Shown: positions 36,075 to 44,643 of the stretch, piece after piece
How positions within the stretch are numbered: position 1 is the stretch's first letter
Layout of the letters: each line of letters opens with the position of its first letter
NCBI RefSeq assembly: GCF_900142185.1
Contig: NZ_FQZZ01000004.1
Coordinates: forward strand, 62,001 to 126,000
Reading direction: 5' to 3'
Source: Lutimaribacter pacificus
GTDB taxonomy: Bacteria > Pseudomonadota > Alphaproteobacteria > Rhodobacterales > Rhodobacteraceae
DNA length: 64,000 nt
Notes under the pieces: generated by a model
What the model saw: the letters and a program-made list of their open reading frames with translations, nothing else
What the model was told of the DNA's origin: nothing
Databases searched by the model: none
Made by a program: the position numbers and the translations under genes

Positions 36075-38090
36075 TCACGCCGCGATCAGCCCGCGCCCCT
36101 TCAGCAGCGCCTCGACCCCCGGCAGACGGCCCCGGAACCGCTCGTACAGTTCCGCCGCCTCGACCGACCCGCCCCGCGACAGGATGTTATCCTCCAGCGC
36201 CTGCGCGGTGTCCGCATCAAAGGCATCGCCGGCTTCGCGGAACGCCTCGAACGCGTCGGCATCCATCACCTCGGACCACATGTAGGAATAATAGCCCGAG
36301 GAATAGCCGTCGCCGGAAAACACATGCGCGAAGTGCGGTGTCGCGTGGCGCATGGCGATGGCCCGCGGCATCCCGATTTCCTCAAGGATTTCAGCCTGTT
36401 TCTGCATCGGATCGGCCGGCGGATCGCCCAGGTGAAACTCCAGGTCCACCAGCGCCGAGGCGACATATTCGACGGTCTGGAACCCCTGGTCGAAATTCGC
36501 CGCCTCCAGCACCTTGTCCAGCATCGCCTGCGGCATCGGCTCGCCGGTTTCGGCGTGGGTTGCGAATTCGCGCAGCACCTCGGGCACCTCCAGCCAGTGT
36601 TCGTAAAGCTGGCTGGGCAGCTCCACGAAATCCCGCGCCACCGAGGTGCCCGAGATCGATTCATAGGTCACGTCCGACAACATCTGGTGCAGCGCATGGC
36701 CGAACTCGTGAAACAGCGTCCGCGCATCGTCATAGGACAAAAGCGCCGGATCGCCCTTGGCGAAATTGCACACGTTGATCACCACCGGCGCCTGGCCCTG
36801 CGGGAACCTCGCCTGCCCCCGCATGGCCGAACACCACGCGCCCGACCTCTTCGATCCGCGCGCAAAGTAATCGCCAATGAAAACAGCGACATGGGCACCA
36901 TTGCGCGTCACCTCCCACGCCCGGCAATCGGGGTGGTAGAGCGGGATGTCCAGCGGCGCGAACGTCAGCCCGAACAGCCGGTTCGCGCAGGTGAATGCCG
37001 CCTCGATCATCCGGTCGAGCTGCAGGTAGGGCTTCAGCTCCGCCTCGTCCATGTCATGCTCGGCCCGGCGGCGACGGGCGGCGTAATAGTGCCAGTCCCA
37101 CGGCTCCAGCGGGCCGGTCAGGCCGTCGGCGTGCAGCATCTCCTCCAGCACCTTCGCATCTGCCCCGGCCCGCGCCTTTGCCGGCTCCCAGACCGCCATC
37201 AGCAACTCGCGCACGGCAGAAGGCGTGCCCGCCATCTCGGTTTCCAGCTTGTAATCGGCAAAGCTGTCATAGCCCAGCAGCGCCGCGCGTTCCTTGCGCA
37301 GGGCCAGTATTTCCGCCGCAATCGCACGATTGTCGGTCTTGCCCCCGCGCGCCCCGCGCGAGGTGAAGGCCCGCCAGACCTTTTCGCGCAGCGCACGGCG
37401 GGGCGAGCTTTGCAGGAACGGCGTCGCCAGCGAACGCGAGGTGGTGATGACCGGCCCGTCCAGCCCCTTTTCGCGCCCCGCCTCGCGCGCCGCCGCGATC
37501 AGGAACGCGGGCAGCCCGTCCAGATCGGCCTCGGACAGTTCCATGAACCAGTCGCGTTCGTCCGCCAGCAGGTTCTGTGTGAACTCGGTGCCCAGCACCG
37601 CAAGGCGCGACTTGATCTCGGTCATCCGCGCGTCTTCTGCCCCGGTCAGCGCCGCGCCTGACCGCACGAAACCGCGCCGCGTCAGCATCAGCACACGCGC
37701 CTGTTCCGGCGTCAGGTCCAGCGTTTCGCGGTCCTGCCACAGCGTTTCGATCCGCCGGAACAGTGCCTTGTTGCCGGTGATCGCGGCGGAATGGGCGGCC
37801 AGCCGGGGCGAGAACGCGCGCTGCAACGCCTCGCGCGCCTCGTTGCTGTCGGCACCCGCCACGGTAAAGAACGTGCCCAGCACCCGGTCGAGCAGCTTGC
37901 CCGCCGCCTCCAGCGCCTCGATCGTGTTGGCGAATGTGGGCGGCTCGGGGGTGTCGGCGATGGCCGCGACCTCGCCCTCGTGCTCGGCCAGTGCGGCGTC
38001 GAAAGCGGGGGCGAAATCGGTATCCGCGATCCGGTCGAACGGCGCGATTTCAAAGGGCGTGTCCCAATCCTGCAAAAGCGGGTTCGTCAT
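36075..38090 (-). CDS. M3-family metallopeptidase (peptidyl-dipeptidase/oligopeptidase)
   Basis: A 671-residue thimet-type zinc peptidase. The HEFGHALHQMLSD zinc motif and the downstream glutamate region are complete; the N-terminus PFEIAPFDRIADTDFAPAF and the C-terminus YYSYMWSEVMDADAFEAF are typical of the Dcp/OpdA branch. It would degrade short peptides in the cytoplasm (no signal peptide). The start shares ATGA with the moeB stop. Confidence 0.93.
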   Translation of the reverse strand: MTNPLLQDWDTPFEIAPFDRIADTDFAPAFDAALAEHEGEVAAIADTPEPPTFANTIEALEAAGKLLDRVLGTFFTVAGADSNEAREALQRAFSPRLAAHSAAITGNKALFRRIETLWQDRETLDLTPEQARVLMLTRRGFVRSGAALTGAEDARMTEIKSRLAVLGTEFTQNLLADERDWFMELSEADLDGLPAFLIAAAREAGREKGLDGPVITTSRSLATPFLQSSPRRALREKVWRAFTSRGARGGKTDNRAIAAEILALRKERAALLGYDSFADYKLETEMAGTPSAVRELLMAVWEPAKARAGADAKVLEEMLHADGLTGPLEPWDWHYYAARRRRAEHDMDEAELKPYLQLDRMIEAAFTCANRLFGLTFAPLDIPLYHPDCRAWEVTRNGAHVAVFIGDYFARGSKRSGAWCSAMRGQARFPQGQAPVVINVCNFAKGDPALLSYDDARTLFHEFGHALHQMLSDVTYESISGTSVARDFVELPSQLYEHWLEVPEVLREFATHAETGEPMPQAMLDKVLEAANFDQGFQTVEYVASALVDLEFHLGDPPADPMQKQAEILEEIGMPRAIAMRHATPHFAHVFSGDGYSSGYYSYMWSEVMDADAFEAFREAGDAFDADTAQALEDNILSRGGSVEAAELYERFRGRLPGVEALLKGRGLIAA

Positions 38091-39142
38091 GTGCTCGTCT
38101 CCTCAACGGGGTGGCCGCAGACCGGGCAGTCCGGGCGTTTCTTCAATGTGATCCGCCGGGTATCGGCATAAAGCGCGTCATGGATCGTCATGGCGCCGCG
38201 CAGGGGCTCGCCCGCGCCGGTGATCAGCTTGACCGCCTCGCCCGCCATTATCGTGCCGATGATCCCCGGCAGCGGCGAAAACACCCCCGCCTCGGCGCAG
38301 GAGGGCGCAAGGCCCGGCGCGGGAGGATCGGGAAAGATGCAGCGATAGCAGGGGGTTCCGCGCGCGGTGTCGAACACGCTTACCTGCCCCTCCCATTGCG
38401 ACAGCGCGCCCGATACCAGCGGCTTGCCCTGCGCATGGGCGACCTCGTTGGCAAGATAGCGGGTGTCGAAATTGTCGGTCCCGTCCAGGATCACGTCATA
38501 ATCGGAAAACAGCCCGGCCGCGATGTCGGGCGTCAGCCGCCGGTGATAGGGGCGCAGGGTGACAAACGGGTTCAGCGCCCTGATCGCCACCTCGGCCGAG
38601 AACACCTTGGGCATCCCGATCCGGTCGTCGGTGTGGATGACCTGCCGCTGCAGGTTCGATCCCTCGACCACGTCATCGTCGATCACGCCGATGGTGCCCA
38701 CGCCGCTCGCCGCCAGGTACATCAGCGCCGGGCTGCCCAGCCCGCCCGCGCCGATCACCAGCATGCGCGCCTCTTTCAGCTTGCGCTGGCCGGTGCCGCC
38801 GATCTCGCGCAGCACGATGTGGCGGGCGTATCGGTTGAGTTCGGTCGCGCTAAACGGCCCTTGCGCCGGTTCGGGCGATTGCGCACCGACCGCCCGCGCC
38901 CGCAGGTGGCGCAACCCCTGTCGATAGGCCAACACCAGCGCCACGCCACCGCCCAGCAGCAGCCAGGGTGCGGCGCTTTCACCGGTGGCCAGCCGCAGCG
39001 GGTTGCCCGCGGGCAAAAGCAGGTGCAGCAGCACCACGCCCAACCACAGCAGACCGATCATCGCCCAGCGCATCCGCCGGGGCGTGCCCAGCGCCATGCC
39101 GACGCCCCACAGCGCCGCCGCCAGGATCAGGACCAGCACCAT
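38087..39142 (-). CDS. moeB: Membrane-anchored molybdopterin-synthase adenylyltransferase (MoeB/ThiF family)
   Basis: A 351-residue protein. About 85 N-terminal residues form two or three hydrophobic helices ([48 protein letters not shown]); from about residue 100 the E1-like domain follows: YARHIVLREIGGTGQRKL, VIGAGGLGSPALMYLAASG, DDDVVEGSNLQRQVIH, and zinc cysteines CYRC and CPVCG. It adenylates the C-terminus of MoaD or ThiS. The membrane anchor is unusual compared with E. coli MoeB. It overlaps dut by one base and the peptidase gene by four. Confidence 0.88.
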   Translation of the reverse strand: MVLVLILAAALWGVGMALGTPRRMRWAMIGLLWLGVVLLHLLLPAGNPLRLATGESAAPWLLLGGGVALVLAYRQGLRHLRARAVGAQSPEPAQGPFSATELNRYARHIVLREIGGTGQRKLKEARMLVIGAGGLGSPALMYLAASGVGTIGVIDDDVVEGSNLQRQVIHTDDRIGMPKVFSAEVAIRALNPFVTLRPYHRRLTPDIAAGLFSDYDVILDGTDNFDTRYLANEVAHAQGKPLVSGALSQWEGQVSVFDTARGTPCYRCIFPDPPAPGLAPSCAEAGVFSPLPGIIGTIMAGEAVKLITGAGEPLRGAMTIHDALYADTRRITLKKRPDCPVCGHPVEETST

Positions 39143-39603
39143 CAGCCGCGCCCGGTCGACCCGAAGCCGCCCGCGCCGCGCGCGGTATCGTCCAGATCGC
39201 CCACCAGGTCGAACGCCGCCCGCAGCACCGGGGCCACGATCATCTGCGCGATGCGGTCGCCGTGGGCGATGTGAAACGCCTCCTGCCCCGCGTTCAGCAC
39301 GATCACCCCCAGCGGCCCGCGATAATCGCTGTCGATGGTGCCGGGGCTGTTGGGCAGAGTAATCCCGTGTTTCAGCGCCAGGCCCGAGCGCGGCCTGACC
39401 TGCACCTCGTATCCCGCCGGGATCGCCAGCCGCAGCCCGGTCGGGATCAGCGCCCGCGCGCCGGGGGCAAGCGTCACGCCCGCGCGCGCGTCGGCGGGGA
39501 AATTCGCCCGCAGATCCGCCCCCGCGGCCCCGTCCGTTTCATAGGCGGGCAGCGGCAGGGTGCGGTCGGCCTCGGCGGTCCATGTCAGTTGCACGCTCAC
39601 CAT
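39142..39603 (-). CDS. dut: Deoxyuridine 5'-triphosphate nucleotidohydrolase
   Basis: A 153-residue trimeric dUTPase that hydrolyses dUTP to dUMP. All five motifs are visible: [44 protein letters not shown] and the flexible arm [12 protein letters not shown] at 39603 lies 12 bases after GAAGGG and matches the family length; an ATG at 39615 touches that ribosome site and is less likely. It ends in TGATG overlap with moeB. Confidence 0.95.
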   Translation of the reverse strand: MVSVQLTWTAEADRTLPLPAYETDGAAGADLRANFPADARAGVTLAPGARALIPTGLRLAIPAGYEVQVRPRSGLALKHGITLPNSPGTIDSDYRGPLGVIVLNAGQEAFHIAHGDRIAQMIVAPVLRAAFDLVGDLDDTARGAGGFGSTGRG

Positions 39604-39617
39604 GTCCGCAACCATCC

Positions 39618-39639
39618 CTTCATCGTTCCGAAAATACTC
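39618..39639 (-). repeat. Dispersed intergenic motif, copy 1
   Basis: Read on the minus strand: GAGTATTT, then seven variable bases, then GATGAAG, located just upstream of dut. A second copy at 61825-61846 on the plus strand agrees at 18 of 22 positions, also upstream of a gene in the same reading direction. I recall such motifs as common in Rhodobacterales intergenic regions; the role is unknown to me. Confidence 0.5.
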
Positions 39640-39657
39640 TCGCCGAAGGCATCCGCC

Positions 39658-40854
39658 CTAACCATCCAGCGCCTCGGCGATGCGGCGGGCCAGCCGGTCG
39701 GCCACCTCTTGTTTGCCCATGCGCGGCCAGTCCTCGACCCCGTCCTCGCGGATGATATGCACGGTGTTTTCCGCACCGCCGAAGGTGCCGGTTCCGGGCG
39801 AGACATCGTTGGCCACGATCCAGTCGCAGCCCTTGCGCGCGCGTTTGGCGGTGGCATTGGCCACCACGTCGTCGGTTTCGGCGGCAAAGCCCACCACCAG
39901 CGGGGGGCGGCCCTTTTTCATCTGCGATATCGTCGCCAGGATGTCGGGGTTTTCGGCGAATGACAGCGTGGGCAGCGCGCCCTTTGTCTTTTTCATCTTG
40001 GATGCCGCCACCTCGGCCACGCGCCAGTCGGCGACGGCGGCGGCGCATATGACCGCGTCCGCCGGCAGCGCCGCCTGCACGGCGTCGAGCATCTGCTGCG
40101 CGGTGGTGATGCGCACCACCTCGACGCCCTCGGGCGGGGCGACCTGCGCGGGGCCGGTGACGAACACCACCTCGGCGCCAAGCCCGGCCAGCGCGCGGCC
40201 GATGGCGGCGCCCTGAGCCCCCGAGGAATGGTTCGAGATATAGCGCACCGGGTCGATCGGTTCGACCGTGGGCCCCGAGGTCACGACCACCCGCTTGCCC
40301 GCCAGCGGCCCCCGCCCCATCGCATCCTCGATGGCGGCGGCGATTTCCAGCGGTTCGGCCATCCGGCCGGGGCCGAACTCGCCACAGGCCATGTCGCCGT
40401 CGTTGGGCCCGACAAAGCGGATGCCATCGGTGCGCAGTTGCGCGACGTTGCGCTGCGTGGCGGGGTGTTCCCACATCCGCACGTTCATCGCCGGGGCGCA
40501 CAGCACCGGGGTGTCGGTCGCCATCAGCAGGGTCGTCGCCAGGTCGGAGGCCAGCCCGCCCGCCATCCGGCCCAGCAGGTCGGCGGTTGCCGGGGCCACC
40601 ACCACCAGGTCGGCCACGCGGCTGAGCTGGATATGGCCCATCTCGGCCTCTTTGGTCAGGTCGAACAGGTCGCCATGCACCTCTTCGCCCGCCAGCGCTG
40701 CGACCGACAGGGGCGTCACGAATTCGCCGGCCGCACGGGTCATGACCGGTGTGACCGATGCGCCGCGTTCCCGCAGGCGGCGGATCAGGTCGAGGCATTT
40801 ATAGGCCGCGATCCCGCCGCCGATGATCAGTAGAATCCGTTTGTCGCCCAGCAT
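39658..40854 (-). CDS. coaBC: Bifunctional phosphopantothenoylcysteine decarboxylase/synthetase
   Basis: A 398-residue two-domain enzyme of coenzyme A synthesis. The N-terminal flavin decarboxylase (CoaC, to about residue 180) shows LIIGGGIAAYKCLDLIRRL, HIQLSRVADLVVVAPATAD and PAMNVRMWEHPATQRN. The C-terminal ligase (CoaB) shows VVVTSGPTVEPIDPVRYISN, HSSGAQGAAIG and VVGFAAETDD. Complete length. It precedes dut on the same strand with a short gap. Confidence 0.96.
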   Translation of the reverse strand: MLGDKRILLIIGGGIAAYKCLDLIRRLRERGASVTPVMTRAAGEFVTPLSVAALAGEEVHGDLFDLTKEAEMGHIQLSRVADLVVVAPATADLLGRMAGGLASDLATTLLMATDTPVLCAPAMNVRMWEHPATQRNVAQLRTDGIRFVGPNDGDMACGEFGPGRMAEPLEIAAAIEDAMGRGPLAGKRVVVTSGPTVEPIDPVRYISNHSSGAQGAAIGRALAGLGAEVVFVTGPAQVAPPEGVEVVRITTAQQMLDAVQAALPADAVICAAAVADWRVAEVAASKMKKTKGALPTLSFAENPDILATISQMKKGRPPLVVGFAAETDDVVANATAKRARKGCDWIVANDVSPGTGTFGGAENTVHIIREDGVEDWPRMGKQEVADRLARRIAEALDG

Positions 40855-40906
40855 GATCCCTCCGCCGATGGTTGCGCACCAGTGTTACGGGGCCAGCGGG
40901 GCAAAC

Positions 40907-41686
40907 TCAATCCTTGGCGAAGGCGGCGCAGGGGTCTTCGCGTTCGGCCGGGGCGGCATCCACCACCTTGTCGAACGCGCCGGTCACCTGCCCGGCCTCG
41001 GACTGGCCCAGCGCGAACAGCGTCACATCGGGCCGCGCGGCGCGGATATAGACCGGCATCCCCCAATCCTTGCGCGCATGGCCGTTGCCGGTGATCACCA
41101 CGACCGGGCCGCCGGTATCGTCCAGCGCGGTCAGCGCCGTGCGTGCCAGCACCGCGTCGCGCAGGCGCTGCAATCCGACCATCCGGGGCAGCATCTCGTC
41201 CGGCAGCGCGTCGCAATGGGCGGCGGCCTGGAATTCCAGCCGCGCCTCGAGCTGCGCCTGCGGCAGCGGATCGCTCAGGCCATAGCGGGCGGCGTCCTCG
41301 CCGAAGCTTTCGGCGATCCCGGTCCCGAACGCGGCGCGGGCGGCATCGCGCGGCACCGCGGCGCCATAGATCGCGGCCCGTGGCGCGGCGGCAAAGATCG
41401 GGTGATACATGGCGAAATCGGGCCAGCCCGACGCGGCCCAGCCAAGCGCCTGTTCCAGCGCCTGCGCATCGCCGCGCAGATCCGGCGTCGCAAGCGCGGC
41501 CTGATCGGGCGTCAGCATTTCGAACACGATGGCAGAGGGCGCCAGTTGCCCGGTCCACTCGGCCTGCACGGTGTGATGGGCGGGGTTGTCATGCACCTCG
41601 CCCAGGATCACGATTTGGGATGTTTCGGGCTCGGACGCGGCGGCGGCCGTGGCTAGAAACAGGAGGGAAAGAATCAACCTGTTCAT
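40907..41686 (-). CDS. ChaN-family heme-binding-like lipoprotein/secreted protein
   Basis: A 259-residue protein with an N-terminal signal peptide (MNRLILSLLFLATAAAASE). The ChaN domain follows: IVILGEVHDNPAHHTVQAEW (GE..D), SAIVFEMLTPDQ and VVVITGNGHARKDWGMPVYI. Family members bind heme or resemble Tiki-type proteases; neither is shown here. There is no lipobox cysteine, so it may be periplasmic instead of a lipoprotein. The ATG overlaps the rpoH stop (ATGA). Confidence 0.82.
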   Translation of the reverse strand: MNRLILSLLFLATAAAASEPETSQIVILGEVHDNPAHHTVQAEWTGQLAPSAIVFEMLTPDQAALATPDLRGDAQALEQALGWAASGWPDFAMYHPIFAAAPRAAIYGAAVPRDAARAAFGTGIAESFGEDAARYGLSDPLPQAQLEARLEFQAAAHCDALPDEMLPRMVGLQRLRDAVLARTALTALDDTGGPVVVITGNGHARKDWGMPVYIRAARPDVTLFALGQSEAGQVTGAFDKVVDAAPAEREDPCAAFAKD

Positions 41687-42561
41687 GCCAGGAAGGAATG
41701 CACCTCTTTCGACTGGCTTTCCAGCTTTTTCCGCATCTTCTGAAAGGCCGCGGCCTCAAGCTGGCGCACGCGTTCCTTGGAAAGGCCCAGTTCGTTGCCC
41801 AGGCTTTCCAGCGTGCGCGGCTCGTCCCGGATCTTGCGTTCGGTCACGATGAACCGCTCACGCTCGTTCAGCGAGGACAGCGCATCGACCAGCCAGCCGC
41901 GCAGGGTTTCGGTGTCGTGCCCGGCCTCGACGATCTCGGAGGCATGTTCGCCCTCGTCCTCGATCGTGTCGATCCATTCGCGGCCCTCGTCCTCGGTCGA
42001 TTGCGTGGCGTTGAGCGAGAAATCGCTGCCCGACAGCCGGCCCTCCATCATCTCGACATCGTGCAGCGGCACGCCGATCTCCATCGCGATGGCCTGCCGC
42101 ATCTGGTGGCGGTCCAGATCCTCGCCACGGGCCAGCGCCTCGCGTTCAAGCCGGGCCTGAACCCGGCGCATGTTGAAGAAAAGCGACTTCTGGCTCGAGG
42201 TCGAGCCGGTGCGCACCATCGACCAGTTGCGCATCACGTAATCCTGGATCGACGCCTTGATCCACCACACGGCATAGGTGGAAAAGCGCACGCCGCGGTC
42301 GGGATCGAACTTGTCGGCGGCCTTCATCAGGCCCAGGCTGGCCTCCTGTATCAGGTCGCCCATCGGGGCGCCGTAGCGGCGGAATTTCGACGCCATCGAA
42401 ATGGCCAGCCGCATATAGGCGGTGATCAGCCGGTGCAGCGCCTGTTCGTCGCGCCGGTCGCGCCAGGCATAGGCAAGCGCGCGTTCGGTTTCGGCATCCA
42501 GCAATTCGGCCTTCATCGCAACCCGCGACAGGGACATGTCCTGCGGTGCATCGAGTGCCAT
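41683..42561 (-). CDS. rpoH: RNA polymerase sigma-32 factor, RpoHII type
   Basis: A 292-residue sigma-70-family factor. Region 2 is ASKFRRYGAPMGDLIQEASL and FSTYAVWWIKASIQDYVMRN (the -10 binding helix); region 4 is LNERERFIVTERKI and LESLGNELGLSKERVRQLEA. From memory the N-terminus (LDAPQDMSLSRVAMKAELLD) resembles RpoHII of Rhodobacterales, not RpoHI. RpoHII serves the singlet-oxygen/oxidative response. Upstream lies an RpoE/ChrR-like promoter. It is co-translated with the ChaN-like gene. Confidence 0.92.
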   Translation of the reverse strand: MALDAPQDMSLSRVAMKAELLDAETERALAYAWRDRRDEQALHRLITAYMRLAISMASKFRRYGAPMGDLIQEASLGLMKAADKFDPDRGVRFSTYAVWWIKASIQDYVMRNWSMVRTGSTSSQKSLFFNMRRVQARLEREALARGEDLDRHQMRQAIAMEIGVPLHDVEMMEGRLSGSDFSLNATQSTEDEGREWIDTIEDEGEHASEIVEAGHDTETLRGWLVDALSSLNERERFIVTERKIRDEPRTLESLGNELGLSKERVRQLEAAAFQKMRKKLESQSKEVHSFLA

Positions 42562-42642
42562 TTCAAACCCCCAGTCTGTTGAGGCGCCCCCATGGCGCCC
42601 TTCCTGCCGTTCCGCGTCGTGCCTTCCCTTGGCGCCTGGTCG

Positions 42643-42672
42643 GTGTTACGAGGCACAGCGTCTGCCGGATCA
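42643..42672 (-). promoter_or_regulatory. RpoE (ECF11/ChrR)-type promoter of rpoHII
   Basis: On the minus strand TGATCC (42667-42672) and TAACAC (42643-42648) are separated by exactly 18 bases, matching the RpoE target layout described in Rhodobacter sphaeroides (TGATCC-N18-TA...). The -10 match is partial. It sits about 82 bases upstream of the rpoHII ATG. rpoHII is a known RpoE target in that species, which supports the assignment. Confidence 0.7.
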
Positions 42673-42690
42673 CAAAAAGTCACATCTGCG

Positions 42691-43206
42691 ATGCTTCCTT
42701 CCCTGACCCTCGTGCTTGGCGGTGCCGCTTCGGGCAAATCCTCGTATGCCGAGGGGCTGGCCGAAAGGGCATCGCAAACAAGGTTGTACCTTGCCACCGC
42801 GCAGGCCGGTGACGCCGAGATGGCGGGCAAGATCGCCGCGCACAGGGCGCGGCGCGGGGCCGGGTGGCGCACGGCCGAGGCCCCGTTCGATCCCGCCCCG
42901 GCGCTGGCCGACGCAAAAGGCGTGGTTCTGTTCGATTGTGCCACGATGTGGCTCAGCAATCACCTGCTGGCCGATCACGATGTCGGCACCGGCGGCGACC
43001 TGCTGATATCGGCGCTGGCCGCCTGCCCGGTTCCGGTGATCGTCGTCAGCAACGAGCTGGGCCTGTCGGTGGTGCCCGAAAACGCGCTGGCGCGGCGGTT
43101 CCGGCAGGCGCAGGGCGAGTTGAACCAGCGGCTTGCGGAACGGGCCGGGCTGGTGGTGTTCGTCGCCGCCGGGCTGCCACTGGCGCTGAAGGGCACCCTG
43201 CCATGA
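42691..43206 (+). CDS. cobU: Adenosylcobinamide kinase/phosphate guanylyltransferase
   Basis: A 171-residue CobU/CobP enzyme that phosphorylates adenosylcobinamide and transfers GMP to make AdoCbi-GDP. LVLGGAASGKSSYAEGLAER contains the P-loop, LYLATAQAGDAEMAGKIAAH the guanylyl-binding histidine region, and DCATMWLSNHLL a family segment. ATG at 42691 is used although the frame opens at 42592. ATGA overlap couples it to the following phosphatase. The intergenic space upstream is too short for a cobalamin riboswitch. Confidence 0.93.
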   Translation: MLPSLTLVLGGAASGKSSYAEGLAERASQTRLYLATAQAGDAEMAGKIAAHRARRGAGWRTAEAPFDPAPALADAKGVVLFDCATMWLSNHLLADHDVGTGGDLLISALAACPVPVIVVSNELGLSVVPENALARRFRQAQGELNQRLAERAGLVVFVAAGLPLALKGTLP

Positions 43207-43775
43207 GCCGGGTCTTCTGGGTGCGCCACGGCCCGACCCATGCCCGGTCGATGGTGGGCTGGTCGGACCTGCCGGCGGACCTGTCCGACGCGGCGGCGCT
43301 GGACCGGCTGCACGCATTCCTGCCGCCCGGCGCGGTGGTGGTCTCGTCCGACCTGTCGCGCGCGGCCGATACCGCCGACGCCATCGCGCGCGGGCGGGCA
43401 CGCCTGCCCCACGATGCCGACCTGCGCGAGATGCATTTCGGCGACTGGGAGCTCAAACGCTTTGACGAGGTCGAGGACCAGGCCCATATCCGCGCCTTCT
43501 GGGAACAGCCGGGCGACTTGCGCCCGCCCGGCGGCGAAAGCTGGCACGAGGTGACGGCACGGGTGGACCGGGCGGTGTCGCGGCTGATCGCGGCCCATCC
43601 GGGGCACGATATCGTGGCGGTGGCGCATTTCGGCGTGATCCTGACACAGCTGCAACAGGGCCTGCGCATCGGCGCCTACGAGGCGTTCGGCCACAGGATC
43701 GACAACCTGTCCGTCACCGAACTGACGCGGGCGGGCGATGGCTGGCAGGTGGGCCGCATCAATCACCGTCCGTGA
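43203..43775 (+). CDS. Histidine phosphatase family protein (possible CobC)
   Basis: A 190-residue phosphoglycerate-mutase-like phosphatase. The catalytic RHG is in FWVRHGPTHARSMVGW; SSDLSRAADTADAI, LREMHFGDWE and VAVAHFGVI complete the fold. Coupling to cobU by an ATGA overlap suggests alpha-ribazole-phosphate phosphatase (CobC) of cobalamin nucleotide-loop assembly, but the family is broad and the substrate is inferred from context. Confidence 0.82.
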   Translation: MSRVFWVRHGPTHARSMVGWSDLPADLSDAAALDRLHAFLPPGAVVVSSDLSRAADTADAIARGRARLPHDADLREMHFGDWELKRFDEVEDQAHIRAFWEQPGDLRPPGGESWHEVTARVDRAVSRLIAAHPGHDIVAVAHFGVILTQLQQGLRIGAYEAFGHRIDNLSVTELTRAGDGWQVGRINHRP

Positions 43776-43852
43776 AGCACCGGGTCACGAAAAGGCGTTA
43801 GGGTGCCGCGCGCACGCGCGGCTAAGCTGGCGCGAAACGGACAGGAGCCCCC

Positions 43853-44542
43853 ATGACATACGATCTTTTCCTCGGCGACCGGATGTTTTCCAGCTGGTCG
43901 CTGCGCGGCTGGCTGATGCTGGAAAAATTCGGCCTGCCCCACCGGGTGCACATGGTGGGGCTTTACGACGGCACGATGGCGCAAGACCTGGCGGACCTTG
44001 CCCCGGCGCGGCTGGTGCCGGTGATGCGCGATGCCGAGGGTATCGTGGTGGGCGACAGCCTTGCCATGGCCGAAACGCTGGCCGAGCGTCACCCGCAGGC
44101 CGGGCTGTGGCCCACCGACCCGGCGGCACGGGCGCTGACGCGCTGGATGGTGGCGGAAATGCACTCGGGCTTCGGCGCGCTGCGGGGGGCCTGCCCGATG
44201 CAGTTGCGCGGGCAGTATCGCGGCTTCGTGCCATCGGACGCCGTGCGCGCCGACCTCGCCCGGATCGGCGAATTGTGGGCACTGGCCCGCGCGCGGCATG
44301 GGCAGGACGGGCCGTGGCTGTTCGGGGCCTATTCGCTGGCCGACGTGTTCTACGCCCCGGTCGCGGCGCGGATCGCCGGTTACGACCTGCCGGTGGACGA
44401 GGCCGCGGCAGGCTATGTGCGGGCGCATATGGCGGACCCCGCCTTTGTGCAATGGCGGGCCGCGGGGCTGGAGAAAACCTATGACCCGGTGCCCTACGAC
44501 CTGCCGCTTGAGCTTGCCCCCTGGCCCGAGCCGCAAACCTGA
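43853..44542 (+). CDS. Glutathione S-transferase family protein
   Basis: A 229-residue GST: an N-terminal thioredoxin-like domain (MFSSWSLRGWLMLEKFGLPH, then LVPVMRDAEGIVVGDSLAMA with the glutathione cis-proline segment) and a C-terminal helical domain (WLFGAYSLADVFYAPVAARI). The catalytic Ser candidate is in SSWSLR. AGGAG lies six bases upstream of the ATG. It belongs to the zeta-like or MaiA-like bacterial group; the substrate is unknown. Confidence 0.88.
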   Translation: MTYDLFLGDRMFSSWSLRGWLMLEKFGLPHRVHMVGLYDGTMAQDLADLAPARLVPVMRDAEGIVVGDSLAMAETLAERHPQAGLWPTDPAARALTRWMVAEMHSGFGALRGACPMQLRGQYRGFVPSDAVRADLARIGELWALARARHGQDGPWLFGAYSLADVFYAPVAARIAGYDLPVDEAAAGYVRAHMADPAFVQWRAAGLEKTYDPVPYDLPLELAPWPEPQT

Positions 44543-44643
44543 AGGCCGGCCCGCGAAACGGCGCGGGCGTTAACCATTCCTAAACACAGGCGCGCTTAGC
44601 GTCGCGTCGGGGGCGTTAACCTTGATGCGGAGCGTATGCGGGG

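Noticed and set aside
42562-42690. Possible cobalamin riboswitch upstream of cobU
   Set aside because: Only 129 bases are available and no B12-box-like sequence was seen; the space is explained by the rpoHII promoter on the other strand.
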